From contig NZ_CP019044.1 of NCBI RefSeq assembly GCF_001953055.1, positions 2,108,001 to 2,172,000 on the forward strand: a stretch of DNA of 64,000 bases, given 5' to 3'. The stretch is from Salaquimonas pukyongi (GTDB lineage: Bacteria; Pseudomonadota; Alphaproteobacteria; Rhizobiales; Rhizobiaceae). A model generated the notes under the pieces. It was not told the DNA's origin. It made no database searches and saw nothing but the letters and a program-made list of their open reading frames with translations. Numbering within the stretch: position 1 is the first letter of the stretch; each line of letters starts with the position of its first letter. Below, piece after piece: positions 25,586 through 34,495 of the stretch. Made by a program: the position numbers and the translations under genes.

Positions 25586-26134
25586 TCAACCGGCCAGATT
25601 GGCGGCAGCACGCTCATAAATCACATAAAGAGTTTCCGCATCGTCCCTTTCGCCCGCTGCAAAGGCCTCACGATAAACCGGTTGCCACTCCTGCGGATTG
25701 ATGTTGGGAAAACGGGTATCGCCATCCGGCTCCGCCAGCACATGCGTGACGTAAAGCCGGTCTGCCAGGGCAATTGCCTCGCCATAAAGTTGCCCGCCGC
25801 CGATCACGCAGATCTCTGCCGGCAATTTCTTGTCGGCGATCAGGCTGCCGGCAAGCGAAATCGCTTCTTCGAGGTTTCCTGCACAATGCGCGCCCGGCGC
25901 TTGATAGCCTTTCGTGCGCGTTACCACGATGTTTTCGCGGCCCGGCAGCGGCTTTCCGATCGATTCCCACGTCTTGCGCCCCATGATGACGGGCTTGCCC
26001 ATCGTATCGCGCTTGAAGCGTTTCAAATCGGAGGAAAGCCGCCACGGCAATCCGCCATCAACGCCAATGACGCCATTGGCCGCGATGGCGACAACAAGGG
26101 AGAGAACGGGGCGGTCTTTGGCCATGATACTCAC
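25586..26134 (-). CDS. folA: Dihydrofolate reductase (EC 1.5.1.3)
   Basis: A 182-residue NADPH-dependent reductase that regenerates tetrahydrofolate after thymidylate synthesis. Seen are the substrate-binding start LVVAIAANGVIGVDGGLPWRL with the catalytic acid in LPW...D, MGRKTWESIGKPLPGR and VIGGGQLY for the cofactor. A second ATG three codons in (MAKDRPVLS) is an equally good start. It lies 33 bases after thyA and before hflK on the same strand, with which it forms the usual thyA-folA pair. Confidence 0.94.
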   Translation of the reverse strand: MSIMAKDRPVLSLVVAIAANGVIGVDGGLPWRLSSDLKRFKRDTMGKPVIMGRKTWESIGKPLPGRENIVVTRTKGYQAPGAHCAGNLEEAISLAGSLIADKKLPAEICVIGGGQLYGEAIALADRLYVTHVLAEPDGDTRFPNINPQEWQPVYREAFAAGERDDAETLYVIYERAAANLAG

Positions 26135-26167
26135 ACTGCTGCACTGAAATACTGCAAGGCCATGGAT

Positions 26168-26962
26168 CTAAACCGCCACCGGTGCCTTGATGTGGGCATC
26201 GGCTTCATAACCGATGAGCTCGAAATCCTCATAGGTGAATTCAAACAGATCGCGCACCTGGGGATTGATCCGCATCTCCGGCAGGGATTTGGGGGAGCGG
26301 GCAAGCTGCAGTTTCGCCTGCTCGAAGTGATTGTGATAAAGATGCGCATCCCCCAGCGTGTGGACGAAATCGCCCGGCTTCAAATCGCACACCTGGGCGA
26401 TCATCATCGTCAGCAATGCGTAGGAGGCTATGTTGAACGGAACGCCCAGAAAGATATCGCCGGAGCGTTGATAAAGCTGGCATGAAAGCCTTCCGTCGCT
26501 GACATAAAACTGAAACAGGCAGTGGCAGGGCGGCAGTGCCATTTCATCGACCAGCGCCGGGTTCCATGCTGAAACAATCAGGCGGCGGGAGTTCGGATTG
26601 GTTCTGATCTGGTCCAGCAGGTTTTCGATCTGGTCAACCGAATGCCCCTCACCTGCCGGCCATGAGCGCCACTGATAGCCATAGACCGGGCCAAGATCGC
26701 CGTTTTCATCGGCCCATTCATCCCAGATGGAAACGCCGTTTTCCTTCAGCCAGCCGATATTCGTCTCACCGCGCAAAAACCACAGCAGTTCGATGATGAT
26801 CGAACGCAGATGCAGTTTCTTGGTCGTGAGCACGGGAAATCCCCGCGACAGTTCGAACCGCATCTGATGACCGAAAATCGAACGGGTTCCTGTACCCGTC
26901 CGGTCGCCCCGGTCCGAACCCTCCTTCAGCACGGTTTCAAGCAGATCGAGATATTGCCGCAT
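26168..26962 (-). CDS. thyA: Thymidylate synthase (EC 2.1.1.45)
   Basis: A 264-residue enzyme, exactly the length of the E. coli protein, converting dUMP to dTMP with methylene-tetrahydrofolate. The catalytic Cys146 lies in [13 protein letters not shown], preceded by [10 protein letters not shown] and followed by [23 protein letters not shown] (in parts) and the C-terminal AHIKAPVAV. Dihydrofolate produced here is recycled by the downstream folA product. Confidence 0.97.
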   Translation of the reverse strand: MRQYLDLLETVLKEGSDRGDRTGTGTRSIFGHQMRFELSRGFPVLTTKKLHLRSIIIELLWFLRGETNIGWLKENGVSIWDEWADENGDLGPVYGYQWRSWPAGEGHSVDQIENLLDQIRTNPNSRRLIVSAWNPALVDEMALPPCHCLFQFYVSDGRLSCQLYQRSGDIFLGVPFNIASYALLTMMIAQVCDLKPGDFVHTLGDAHLYHNHFEQAKLQLARSPKSLPEMRINPQVRDLFEFTYEDFELIGYEADAHIKAPVAV

Positions 26963-27301
26963 GATCGTGTTCCGTTTGCGCGATTCGCCCCTTTTAAAAC
27001 GTGCCTTCTCTAATTGAAATCACCGGCCGGCCGATAGTGCGGTTTTCAATCACGATCAGCAGCAATCACCGAAATCCGGAATTGCCTCGCAAAACCGTGA
27101 GATACGAACAAGCCCGGTTCATGAAACTCTCATTTTCAGTTGAATGCGCAACTTGCCATATTGGCAGGGTCAGAGGGCGGTTGCAGCTGTTCAGGCTCCA
27201 TTTTCCATCCCACGACCCCCCAAGGAGTTCGGCCGGCGCTTCCGTCTTCTGACACCCGGCTCTTGAGCCGGAAAAAAGCTAGGCTGTATCGGCGTTCAGG
27301 T
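26963..27301. other. Intergenic region between cfa and thyA
   Basis: About 340 bases with no supportable gene. It must hold the thyA promoter. A palindrome CCGGCTCTTGAGCCGG at 27256-27271 is followed on the plus strand by AAAAAA, so it is not a terminator for cfa, whose transcript meets the A/T run before the hairpin. No conserved RNA is recognised. Confidence 0.4.
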
Positions 27302-28543
27302 TTAGGCCGCCATGCCAAGTTTGGCTTCCAGCCGTTCGTATTCGGCCTGCTTTTCGAAAATGTAATCCCGCTGCAGCGGCACGGCATCGCGCTGCCGCGA
27401 GAGCTGCATGTGAAAGACCAGTTGCGCCCCGCTTCGGAACATTTCCTCGGCGGAAATGAGATAAAACTCCCACATCCGCGCAAAGCGCTCATCAAACATT
27501 TCCACGACCTTTTGCCGGTTACTCTGGAAGCGGCGGTTCCAGTGGTTGAGCGTCTTGGCATAGTGGGTTCTGAGAAATTCCAGATCAAGCACCCATAACC
27601 GCTCGTTCTCCACCACCGGAAACACTTCCGACAGAGCGGGCGAATAGGCGCCGGGAAAGATGTATTTGCGCAGCCAGGGGCTCGCCGTTCCAGGCGGACT
27701 CATATGGCCGATGGAATGCAGCACCATGACCCCGTCATCGGGCATCAGCGCATTGATCGTTGAAAAGAACTCCGGATAGTGATGAACGCCAACATGCTCG
27801 AACATGCCGATCGACACGATTCGATCGAACTTGCCGGTCAGTTCACGGTAATCGCGCAATTCAAACCGGACACGGTCGCCAAGCCCCATATCCTGTGCCC
27901 GGCGGTTTGCCAGTTCGCATTGCTCCCTTGATAGGGTCACCCCGGTAACTTCGACCTCGCACAACTGCGCCAGATAGAGCGCCATGTCGCCCCATCCCGA
28001 GCCGATATCCAGTATCTTCTGTCCCGGCTCCATCGCCAGCTTTGCCGCTATCAGACGCAGCTTGTTGCGCTGCGCCTGCTCCAGGCTCTCATTGTCATTC
28101 CTGAAATAGGCGCAGGAATACAGCAGGTTCCGGTCGAGGAAGAGCTTGTAGAAATCATTGCCGATATCATAGTGATGGGCAACGTTGCGTTGTGCCTGCC
28201 CCCGGCGGTTGGATTGCTGCAGCCGGCGGAACAGACGCGATCCTCTCGCCAGCAGTGCCAGCCAGGCATTGCCCTCCAGCGCCTTGCGGTTTTTGTTGTA
28301 GACCGCCAGCATGTCGCGAAGATGGGTGCCGTCCTCCATGGTCAGCGTACCATCCATATAGGCTTCACCCACCGAAAGTTCTGTCTTCACGACGATGTCG
28401 CGGTAGAGTTTGCGGTCATGCAGGCGGATGGAGGAAAACGGCTCTCCGCCGTCTCCATAAACGTGCCGGACCCCATCCACATCGGTCACCACCAATTTGC
28501 CGGTGCGGATAATCGATCGGAAAAAACGGTCGAGGAGTTTCAT
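27302..28543 (-). CDS. cfa: Cyclopropane-fatty-acyl-phospholipid synthase
   Basis: A 413-residue SAM-dependent enzyme that converts unsaturated acyl chains in membrane lipids to cyclopropane chains. The N-terminal lipid-binding part has SVGEAYMDGTLTMEDGT and HHYDIGNDFYKLFLDRNLLYSC; the methyltransferase motif I is ILDIGSGWGDMALYLAQ near residue 180, followed by GVTLSREQ and FDRIVSIGMFEHVG. The start MKLLDRFFRS is chosen for the AGGGG upstream; a longer frame to 28681 lacks homology. Single gene, likely induced in stationary phase. Confidence 0.93.
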   Translation of the reverse strand: MKLLDRFFRSIIRTGKLVVTDVDGVRHVYGDGGEPFSSIRLHDRKLYRDIVVKTELSVGEAYMDGTLTMEDGTHLRDMLAVYNKNRKALEGNAWLALLARGSRLFRRLQQSNRRGQAQRNVAHHYDIGNDFYKLFLDRNLLYSCAYFRNDNESLEQAQRNKLRLIAAKLAMEPGQKILDIGSGWGDMALYLAQLCEVEVTGVTLSREQCELANRRAQDMGLGDRVRFELRDYRELTGKFDRIVSIGMFEHVGVHHYPEFFSTINALMPDDGVMVLHSIGHMSPPGTASPWLRKYIFPGAYSPALSEVFPVVENERLWVLDLEFLRTHYAKTLNHWNRRFQSNRQKVVEMFDERFARMWEFYLISAEEMFRSGAQLVFHMQLSRQRDAVPLQRDYIFEKQAEYERLEAKLGMAA

Positions 28544-28647
28544 CTCAACCCCTAAACAATTCCTGCCTGTTGCATCTGCTTGCAGCAAGGATTCCACAAA
28601 CGCATTTGTGATGCAAATGGCGACGCCCCGCAGCACCAGCCGGACAG

Positions 28648-28676
28648 AAAAAAGCCCCGGCAGCCGCGCCGGGACT
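28648..28676 (-). terminator. Intrinsic terminator after the DUF2853 gene
   Basis: On the minus strand AGTCCCGGC-GCGGCT-GCCGGGGCT, a 9-bp stem with one G-T pair, followed by six T residues. It lies 35 bases after the DUF2853 stop and separates it from cfa. Confidence 0.88.
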
Positions 28677-28710
28677 TCCAAACAGGCTCAGGTCAAATCG
28701 ACAATCGGGA

Positions 28711-29022
28711 TCACAGGTCGCCGAGCTTGCCCATCTCCTTGGCTACCAGATAGTAGAAGGTCACCCGCTGCTTGTTGCGGTCACCGGACATGGTTTCGCA
28801 AACACTCGCAATCGCGCTGTCACAAGCTGCTGCATCGCCAATCCCGAGTTTCTTCATGCACCAGCTCTCGCGAACGCGATCCAGCTCGCTCTGATCGGTG
28901 CAGGAAACAAGCGAAGCATCCCGCGAGCGAAGCGCGATTCCCAGATGCTTGACGATTTTGTCGACCACACCGGCATCTGCACCTGCATCGTAACGTTGTA
29001 CATCACCAAGATAATCACTCAT
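28711..29022 (-). CDS. DUF2853 family protein
   Basis: A 103-residue acidic cytoplasmic protein of unknown function. The opening SDYLGDVQRYDAGADAGVVDKIVKHLGIALRSRDASLVSC and the end KQRVTFYYLVAKEMGKLGDL are the family hallmarks. It contains five Cys, unusual for so small a cytoplasmic protein. It has its own terminator and seems monocistronic. Confidence 0.85.
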   Translation of the reverse strand: MSDYLGDVQRYDAGADAGVVDKIVKHLGIALRSRDASLVSCTDQSELDRVRESWCMKKLGIGDAAACDSAIASVCETMSGDRNKQRVTFYYLVAKEMGKLGDL

Positions 29023-29156
29023 GAAAACTCTCCCTTTTAGCTATTCCTTGCATGTGCCATCCCACACGGCATTTGATGTGGAAATCGCCTTTTCACCGGA
29101 GATTTGTCCAGTAAATGCCGATTTTTGTATCACACACTTTACGATGCGTCACCATG

Positions 29157-29210
29157 AATTTGTCCACAGCACGCCTGGCGCTCCGCCAGCGCAGGCAATG
29201 GGGACAAATT
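29157..29210. repeat. Nested palindrome upstream of ssrA
   Basis: Outer arms AATTTGTCC (29157-29165) and GGACAAATT (29202-29210) are a perfect 9-bp inverted repeat. Inside lies a second GC-rich stem around CTGGCG-CTCC-GCCAG with AGGC/GCCT flanks. A third ATTTGTCC copy lies at 29102-29109. The element ends six bases before the ssrA -35 box. Confidence 0.6.
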
Positions 29211-29215
29211 ACCGA

Positions 29216-29243
29216 TTGAACGAACCGCGCCGGCACACTACAT
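29216..29243 (+). promoter_or_regulatory. Predicted promoter of ssrA
   Basis: TTGAAC (29216-29221), 16-base spacer, CTACAT (29238-29243). Start of transcription would be near 29250, just ahead of the acceptor piece. Shares its -10 and spacing with the ODC promoter. Confidence 0.6.
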
Positions 29244-29264
29244 TAAACCTGCCGGTTTTCCGGC

Positions 29265-29585
29265 TATGACGATAAATGACCTGTGTAATAAGCCTATCGG
29301 ACCCGGGGCGGTACCCGGCGCCTCCACCAAAAACCATCGCCTGGCCGCCAGGCTTGCCGCGATGGCTTTTGATGGGGGCGAAACAGGATCGACGAGGGTG
29401 TAAAGACTGTGTTTTCGTCCGGCATGGTAGCCACCGTTATCGGGCCAAACTTGATAGTTGCAAACGACAACTATGCGGAAGCACGTCTCGCTGCCTAAGG
29501 CGGTGTGACAGCTTCACATGAACTCCTGAGGGTTCGCACTTTCAGGCGGGGTTCGGAGGCACCTGGCAACAGAAGCCTCCACTTT
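29265..29585 (+). ncRNA. ssrA: tmRNA, circularly permuted two-piece alphaproteobacterial type
   Basis: The acceptor piece comes first and ends CGCCTCC-ACCA (CCA at 29327-29329). After a loop that is cut out, the coding piece begins GGGGGCG (29374-29380), which pairs with CGCCTCC to form the acceptor stem. The tag frame begins at GCA (29460) and reads ANDNYAEARLAA with TAA at 29496-29498, the known rhizobial tag ending in the ClpX signal LAA. Downstream, stems such as GGAGGC/GCCTCC (29555-29580) fit tmRNA pseudoknots. It rescues ribosomes on broken mRNAs. Outer borders are approximate. Confidence 0.95.
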
Positions 29586-29708
29586 CAATTCCCTGGTAAC
29601 GATTGAACCTAAAGCCTTTTGCTTTCGAAGCCGAAACGCATATAAGCTGGGTATGGCGTGCCTGCCCGCTGATGGGTTGGCCGAACAGAACAGGGCGCGG
29701 AAGGAACC

Positions 29709-30275
29709 ATGGACGAGGAACAGGTCAGCGAAGATTTGATACGCTATGACGTGCTGACCCAGGACGCGCTTCGCAGCGTCATCCGCAAGGTTCTTGATGA
29801 AGTTGCCGTGGCCGGGCTTCCCGGCGACCATCATTTCTTCATAACGTTCGATACCGGCTTTCCCGGCGTACGGCTTTCAAAGCGCATGCGCGAGCGTTAC
29901 CCCGAATCGATGACCATCGTCATTCAGCACACCTATTGGGACCTCAAGGTCAATGATGGGGGCTTCGAGGTGGATCTGACCTTCAACGACATTCGCGAGC
30001 GCCTTGCCATTCCCTTTGCCGCCATCCAGGCTTTTTTCGATCCATCGGTAAAATTCGGCCTTCAGTTCGACGTTGCCATCGAAACCGCGGACGATGGCCA
30101 AGCGGCTGTCGAGGCGCGGGAACAGGAACGCCGGGAAGCGCCCGTTGAGATACAGCAGAAGCGGCGGGGCGAGAAAAGGGATGAAAGCGAAGAACCCGCC
30201 GGGGAAGAAGCCGGTGACGCTTCAGGCGCGTCCGGCGAAGTCGTCTCCCTCGATGCATTCCGGAAGAAGAAGTGA
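29709..30275 (+). CDS. sspB: SspB, ClpXP adaptor for ssrA-tagged proteins (alpha type)
   Basis: A 188-residue adaptor that binds the tmRNA tag and tethers tagged proteins to ClpXP. The folded domain (about 1-130) starts EEQVSEDLIRYDVLTQDALRSVI, with AGLPGDHHFFITFDTGFPGV and PESMTIVIQHTYWDLKV. A charged, flexible linker of about 45 residues follows, then the ClpX-binding tail VVSLDAFRKKK. It lies about 120 bases after ssrA, so the tag and its reader are neighbours. Confidence 0.94.
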   Translation: MDEEQVSEDLIRYDVLTQDALRSVIRKVLDEVAVAGLPGDHHFFITFDTGFPGVRLSKRMRERYPESMTIVIQHTYWDLKVNDGGFEVDLTFNDIRERLAIPFAAIQAFFDPSVKFGLQFDVAIETADDGQAAVEAREQERREAPVEIQQKRRGEKRDESEEPAGEEAGDASGASGEVVSLDAFRKKK

Positions 30276-30296
30276 TCTGACCGGCGCTGTTACGCC

Positions 30297-30509
30297 ATGA
30301 AGAAGCGATCGATCTCCATTCAGGGACACCGTACCAGCTATTCCCTGGAAGATGCCTTTCAGGCCGAGTTGCAGAAAATCGCCGGCCAGGAGGGCATATC
30401 GGTCGCCCGGCTCATCGCCCGCATTGACCGGGAACGCAGCCGCGGCATCAATCTTTCCTCTGCGCTGCGCCTCCACGTGTTGGAATACCTCAAACAGCAG
30501 CGCGGCTGA
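30297..30509 (+). CDS. Ribbon-helix-helix domain protein
   Basis: A 70-residue small basic protein: KKRSISIQGHRTSYSLEDAFQAELQKIA then SVARLIARIDRERSRGINLSSALRLHVLEYLK. The pattern of a short strand followed by two helices with a basic face is that of the RHH_4 group, usually DNA-binding. It begins 21 bases after the sspB stop and is probably co-transcribed. Target unknown. Confidence 0.82.
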   Translation: MKKRSISIQGHRTSYSLEDAFQAELQKIAGQEGISVARLIARIDRERSRGINLSSALRLHVLEYLKQQRG

Positions 30510-30534
30510 TCCTGGCACCTGCTGATCCTGGCAC

Positions 30535-33500
30535 TTATTGTGTGTTGCGCTGAAACAGTTTTTCGATGTTCTTGAACAGATCGTTTGCGGTCGGCGGGGG
30601 CAACGGGCGGGCCTCCACTCCTTCCTTGACCTGTGTCTTGCGCGACTGTTTTGCCTGGCGCTGTTGTGCTTCCTGCTCCTTTGCAAGGCGTTCCTGCTCG
30701 GCCCTTGCAGCCGCTTCGGCAGCTTTGCGGGCTGCCTCCTCGGCCTTTCGCTTTTCCTCAAGCTTGCGCTGGCGCTCGGCTTCCTGCTGGCGCAGGCGTT
30801 CAGCCTCGCGCTCCTTCTCAAGGCGAATTCGCTCGCGCTCTTCCTCTTCACGGCGGCGCTGCTCTTCAAGCTTTGCTGCCACATGGCGCTGGCGCATTTC
30901 AGAGCGCAGCAGGTCCTGCCGAAGGCGCTGGCGTTCGAGCACGGCCGATTGCAGGATTTCAACCCGCCGCTGCTCTCGCTCGAAAGCCCGCAGCGACAGA
31001 AAACCCTCCAGCGGAGCGGTTGCAATTTCCAGCTCCGGCGCAACAACCGGCCCTGCCAGTTTCACGGTAAACTCGGTGCTTGCCCCTTCCTGTGCCTCAA
31101 GTCCTGCCTCCGGTGCCATCGCAAGGACAGCCGAACCGGTACCGTCCGTAAGATTGAGCATCAGGTCGAGGCTGGGCGACGGGCTTTCGGGCGTCTTGGG
31201 CACGATATTGCGCATCTGCATGGTTCCCCGGCTTACGGTGAATGCCGTGGCAGGAATGGAAAAGGCAGTTTCCCCTGTCAGGAAGGCCGCCTGCACGAGC
31301 TGGGGGACCGCTTGGGCGTTGATTTCAAATCCCTCCGCATCTGCCGCCTTCAGTACCGATGCCAGCCCCTGCTGCCTTATGCCCTTCACAAGTCCGCCGG
31401 TCACCGAGAGCACCCCTTCTCCACCAAGGGAACCGACAATTGCCCGCGGCGTCTTGCCAAGACCGTCAAATCCGCCGGAAAGCTCCAGACTTCCCCGGAT
31501 GTCGAGCGGCACGTCATGGATTGCTGCAAGCATTTGCAGATCAAGTTCAGACGCCTCCAGACGAAGGCGCATGCCTAGGCTGTCGCCTGAAGTAAGAGAC
31601 ATCTCGCCAGACAGCTTCCCGCCTGCCCAGTCAGCCTTCGCTTCGTTCAGCTCAAATCCCGTTTCCCCCAGCTTCATGTCCGCCAGAAAGCCCTTTGCCA
31701 AACCGCCAACACCAAGATCGGCGGACGTTGCAGTAAGGCGGATTTGCGCACCGTCAAACGGGATCAAAGGATCGGAGAATTCAGCCTGTGGCCACGGCAT
31801 TCCATCGGGGGAAAGACTGATTTCCGGCTGGATGCCGAAAACACCAGCCAGCACTGCCGGAAGGGAAAAATGGTCAAGATCAAGCTTGCCGCCCACAAGG
31901 GTCTGCCCATTTCCTTGCACGAAGTCGAGCCTGCCTCCGATAGAGTTGCCGCCGAGCTGCCCGCCTGAAATCTCGAATGTGTGTGCCTGGCCATCGGTCC
32001 GCGCAAGCTGTCCTGCCACCGAGAAGGGCACGACATCACCGGCAACCGAGTTCAAACCCGGTATCACATGCCCGAATGCGGTAACGATTGGCGCAAGATC
32101 CTGGGTACCGAAAGTCAGGTCAAACTGATAGTCGGCCTCACCGGCCCTGGCAGGATAATAAAGACCTTGCAGATTCAGGGCCGTGCCCGAGGCGTTTGCG
32201 ATCAGCGCCGTGGAATATCCCTTGTCAGTGCTGCCCACCATGTCGAGATTGACCTGCAGCGGCCCCGACAGCCCGCCAAGCAAAGGGGTAAACCCGTACC
32301 GTCCCAGCCCGGCCTGAAGAAGCAGTTTCGAACTGTCCATATTGACCGCCTTGAGGGTCAAGGCAAATCCGTCCCGGGCAAATGTGTTCAGCCCGCCATC
32401 GAAACCGCCATGCATGTCGAATTCAGTACCGCCGGCAAGACCCCTGACCACATAGCGGTTCTGCGAGGCAATGCCTTTTCCCGTGCTCCCCCCGGCATCA
32501 ATTTCCAGCACCAGTTGCGCATCGGCAGTCAGCGAAGGCTCACGAGCCATATCCGAGACAACCGGCACATCGCCAAATCTGGAAACTGCCTCTGCTGCCA
32601 GGAGGGCAAGGTTTGCCGCCTCAACTTCGATACGCAGATTGCCGCTGGCATCGGTGAGCAGGTTTTTTATCTGGCCGGTGCTTTTGAACCGTGCGCCGAG
32701 AAAACGCTCCGCATTGAGCCGGGAAACGGACAGTTTCCCGCTGCGCAACTGAAATTCCAGATCAACGCCCTCTGCGCGCAATGAATAGCCCGAAAGCCGG
32801 CCGGCCTTGACGGCAACGTCAAGATCGTGATTGCCCGCTGCCAGATCGTCATGACCGGTCAGAAGATAGAGCGCCCGCAAATCGTCAAGCTGAATGGCAT
32901 CGCCGGACAGCCGGACCAGAACGGCCGGATTTCCCAGTGTTCCGTCGAGCTTTTCAACCGGCGCCAGGCGATTGATCCGCCCGGTGATCAGATGATCGTC
33001 GAGCCGGATTTCAAGGTTCTGCAGGTCCAGTTGCGAGGGGGAGGCATTGATACTTCCCGAAAGGCCGGCCCGTTTGATACGGCGGATATGCGGGCTTGCC
33101 CTTCCCGCAAGCCAGCCGGCAAGCCCGGAGGGCTGACGGGTGGCAACAACTATATCGCCATCGATGCCGAAATCGTCACCCGTGCCGATAGAACCGGAAA
33201 ACTCAAGAATAGTATTGCCCGGCAGTGTCGCCTCGAGACGGTGCACCTTCCAGCGCTTCCCCTCGGGCTGCACCACCGTGCTGATTTCGCGCAACATCGT
33301 GTCACCGGACACAATGGCCGGAATTTCAAAATCCAGCACACCGTTTATTGCCGGCACGGGCACTTCATCAAGAATGCCGCGCACCAGGGCGATGCGCTCT
33401 TCCAAGGTTGTCGCCCCACCCTCGCTGCCGCGCATCTGCGCAATCCGCGCCACATCGATCTGCCGGCCATCCAGTTGAAGCCTGAATCCTTTGCTGCCGC

Positions 33501-34410
33501 GCAGATCAACAGTCCCCAGTCCGCTCAGCACAAAGGGATCGTCTCTCGAGCCTATCTCGACAGAAAGTTCGTCAAGATCGAGCTGTGCTGGAACCAGCCG
33601 GTATTTGCCTCTTGTACGCACCGGAAGTCCCGTCTCACTGGCCGACACACCGCGCAAACCGCTGGCACCGTTTTGACCCACCGGGGCAATTTCGAACATC
33701 CCCTCCCAGGCCAGCACATCCTCTTTGAGGCTGACCGGGCCGTCAGCCTTGAGCTCATAGGGCTGGTCTTCGCGCACTCCGGTGATCTTGAGGCGTATCG
33801 TTCTTGCTTCGGTAAGCCGGCCGGTGGAAACCGAAAATGCCGTCGCGCTGCCTGCGACGTCGCCACTGCCTTCGATCCGCCAGGGACCGATAAGCGATTG
33901 GGCGGAAATGTCCGCATCAATCCTGTCGCCGGTAATCGTGGAACCACCGGCAAGGCCGCTTAGAATGAAACTGGCGCCGCGGACCGTCAGGCTGTCCAGG
34001 GCCACCTGGTCCGGATCAACCAGCAATTCCCGCCGCTGTGTCCAGGCAATCCGGCCACTCTCATCCACTTCGATGTTGAAGTGCGGGCGGGTCAACGACA
34101 TGTTGACGATCCTGATTTCGCCCGAAAGCAGCGGCGCCAGCTCCACATTGGCGGAGAACTGGTCGACCGTCATCAGCGGTTCGCCGGAACTGGTTTTACC
34201 GACGGAAAGGTCGCCAAAGGTGACCGAGGGGAGCGGCAGGATGCGCACCTTTGCGCCTCCGCCAACCTTCACCGGCTGGCCGAATACCTGGCTCGCCTGG
34301 CGCTCGAAATCCTGCTTGTAGGCCGTCCAGTCGATGAAATAGGGCGCCACCAACGCTGTAAAAAGCGCGATGACGACCAGCACACCACTGAATACGAACA
34401 GGCGGAACAA
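30535..34410 (-). CDS. Very large AsmA-family protein with C-terminal coiled coil
   Basis: A 1291-residue membrane-anchored protein. Residues 1-25 form one TM helix (LFVFSGVLVVIALFTALVAPYFI), then the AsmA start DWTAYKQDFERQASQVFGQPVKVGG. The long body of beta-rich repeats follows, typical of bridge-like AsmA proteins that span the periplasm and are linked to lipid traffic or outer-membrane assembly. The last about 140 residues are unusual: from FEREQRRVEILQSAVLERQRLRQ onward they are Arg/Glu/Gln/Ala-rich heptad-like sequence ending EARPLPPPTANDLFKN. It stands alone, convergent to the sspB-RHH pair. Confidence 0.88.
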   Translation of the reverse strand: MFRLFVFSGVLVVIALFTALVAPYFIDWTAYKQDFERQASQVFGQPVKVGGGAKVRILPLPSVTFGDLSVGKTSSGEPLMTVDQFSANVELAPLLSGEIRIVNMSLTRPHFNIEVDESGRIAWTQRRELLVDPDQVALDSLTVRGASFILSGLAGGSTITGDRIDADISAQSLIGPWRIEGSGDVAGSATAFSVSTGRLTEARTIRLKITGVREDQPYELKADGPVSLKEDVLAWEGMFEIAPVGQNGASGLRGVSASETGLPVRTRGKYRLVPAQLDLDELSVEIGSRDDPFVLSGLGTVDLRGSKGFRLQLDGRQIDVARIAQMRGSEGGATTLEERIALVRGILDEVPVPAINGVLDFEIPAIVSGDTMLREISTVVQPEGKRWKVHRLEATLPGNTILEFSGSIGTGDDFGIDGDIVVATRQPSGLAGWLAGRASPHIRRIKRAGLSGSINASPSQLDLQNLEIRLDDHLITGRINRLAPVEKLDGTLGNPAVLVRLSGDAIQLDDLRALYLLTGHDDLAAGNHDLDVAVKAGRLSGYSLRAEGVDLEFQLRSGKLSVSRLNAERFLGARFKSTGQIKNLLTDASGNLRIEVEAANLALLAAEAVSRFGDVPVVSDMAREPSLTADAQLVLEIDAGGSTGKGIASQNRYVVRGLAGGTEFDMHGGFDGGLNTFARDGFALTLKAVNMDSSKLLLQAGLGRYGFTPLLGGLSGPLQVNLDMVGSTDKGYSTALIANASGTALNLQGLYYPARAGEADYQFDLTFGTQDLAPIVTAFGHVIPGLNSVAGDVVPFSVAGQLARTDGQAHTFEISGGQLGGNSIGGRLDFVQGNGQTLVGGKLDLDHFSLPAVLAGVFGIQPEISLSPDGMPWPQAEFSDPLIPFDGAQIRLTATSADLGVGGLAKGFLADMKLGETGFELNEAKADWAGGKLSGEMSLTSGDSLGMRLRLEASELDLQMLAAIHDVPLDIRGSLELSGGFDGLGKTPRAIVGSLGGEGVLSVTGGLVKGIRQQGLASVLKAADAEGFEINAQAVPQLVQAAFLTGETAFSIPATAFTVSRGTMQMRNIVPKTPESPSPSLDLMLNLTDGTGSAVLAMAPEAGLEAQEGASTEFTVKLAGPVVAPELEIATAPLEGFLSLRAFEREQRRVEILQSAVLERQRLRQDLLRSEMRQRHVAAKLEEQRRREEEERERIRLEKEREAERLRQQEAERQRKLEEKRKAEEAARKAAEAAARAEQERLAKEQEAQQRQAKQSRKTQVKEGVEARPLPPPTANDLFKNIEKLFQRNTQ

Positions 34411-34458
34411 GCCTTTTCAAACTCCCTCAACTGCGCATGCCGGGCGGTCGCATGCGTC

Positions 34459-34490
34459 AAAAAATCCGGTAATCCGGTGTGAAACACCGG
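34459..34490 (-). terminator. Probable terminator between the FAD oxidase gene and the AsmA gene
   Basis: On the minus strand CCGGTGT-TTC-ACACCGG (7-bp stem), then nine bases later TTTTTT. An overlapping CCGG/CCGG pairing brings the T-run nearer. It lies six bases after the FAD oxidase stop. Confidence 0.55.
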
Positions 34491-34495
34491 CCTTG

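Noticed and set aside
27256-27276. Hairpin with AAAAAA next to the cfa stop, considered as a terminator
   Set aside because: The A-run is on the plus strand after the hairpin; on the cfa (minus) strand the T-run comes before the stem, so it is the wrong way round.
30566-32128. A 520-codon open frame on the plus strand
   Set aside because: Antisense to the AsmA coiled-coil and body; Ser/Arg-rich low-complexity translation typical of a shadow frame.
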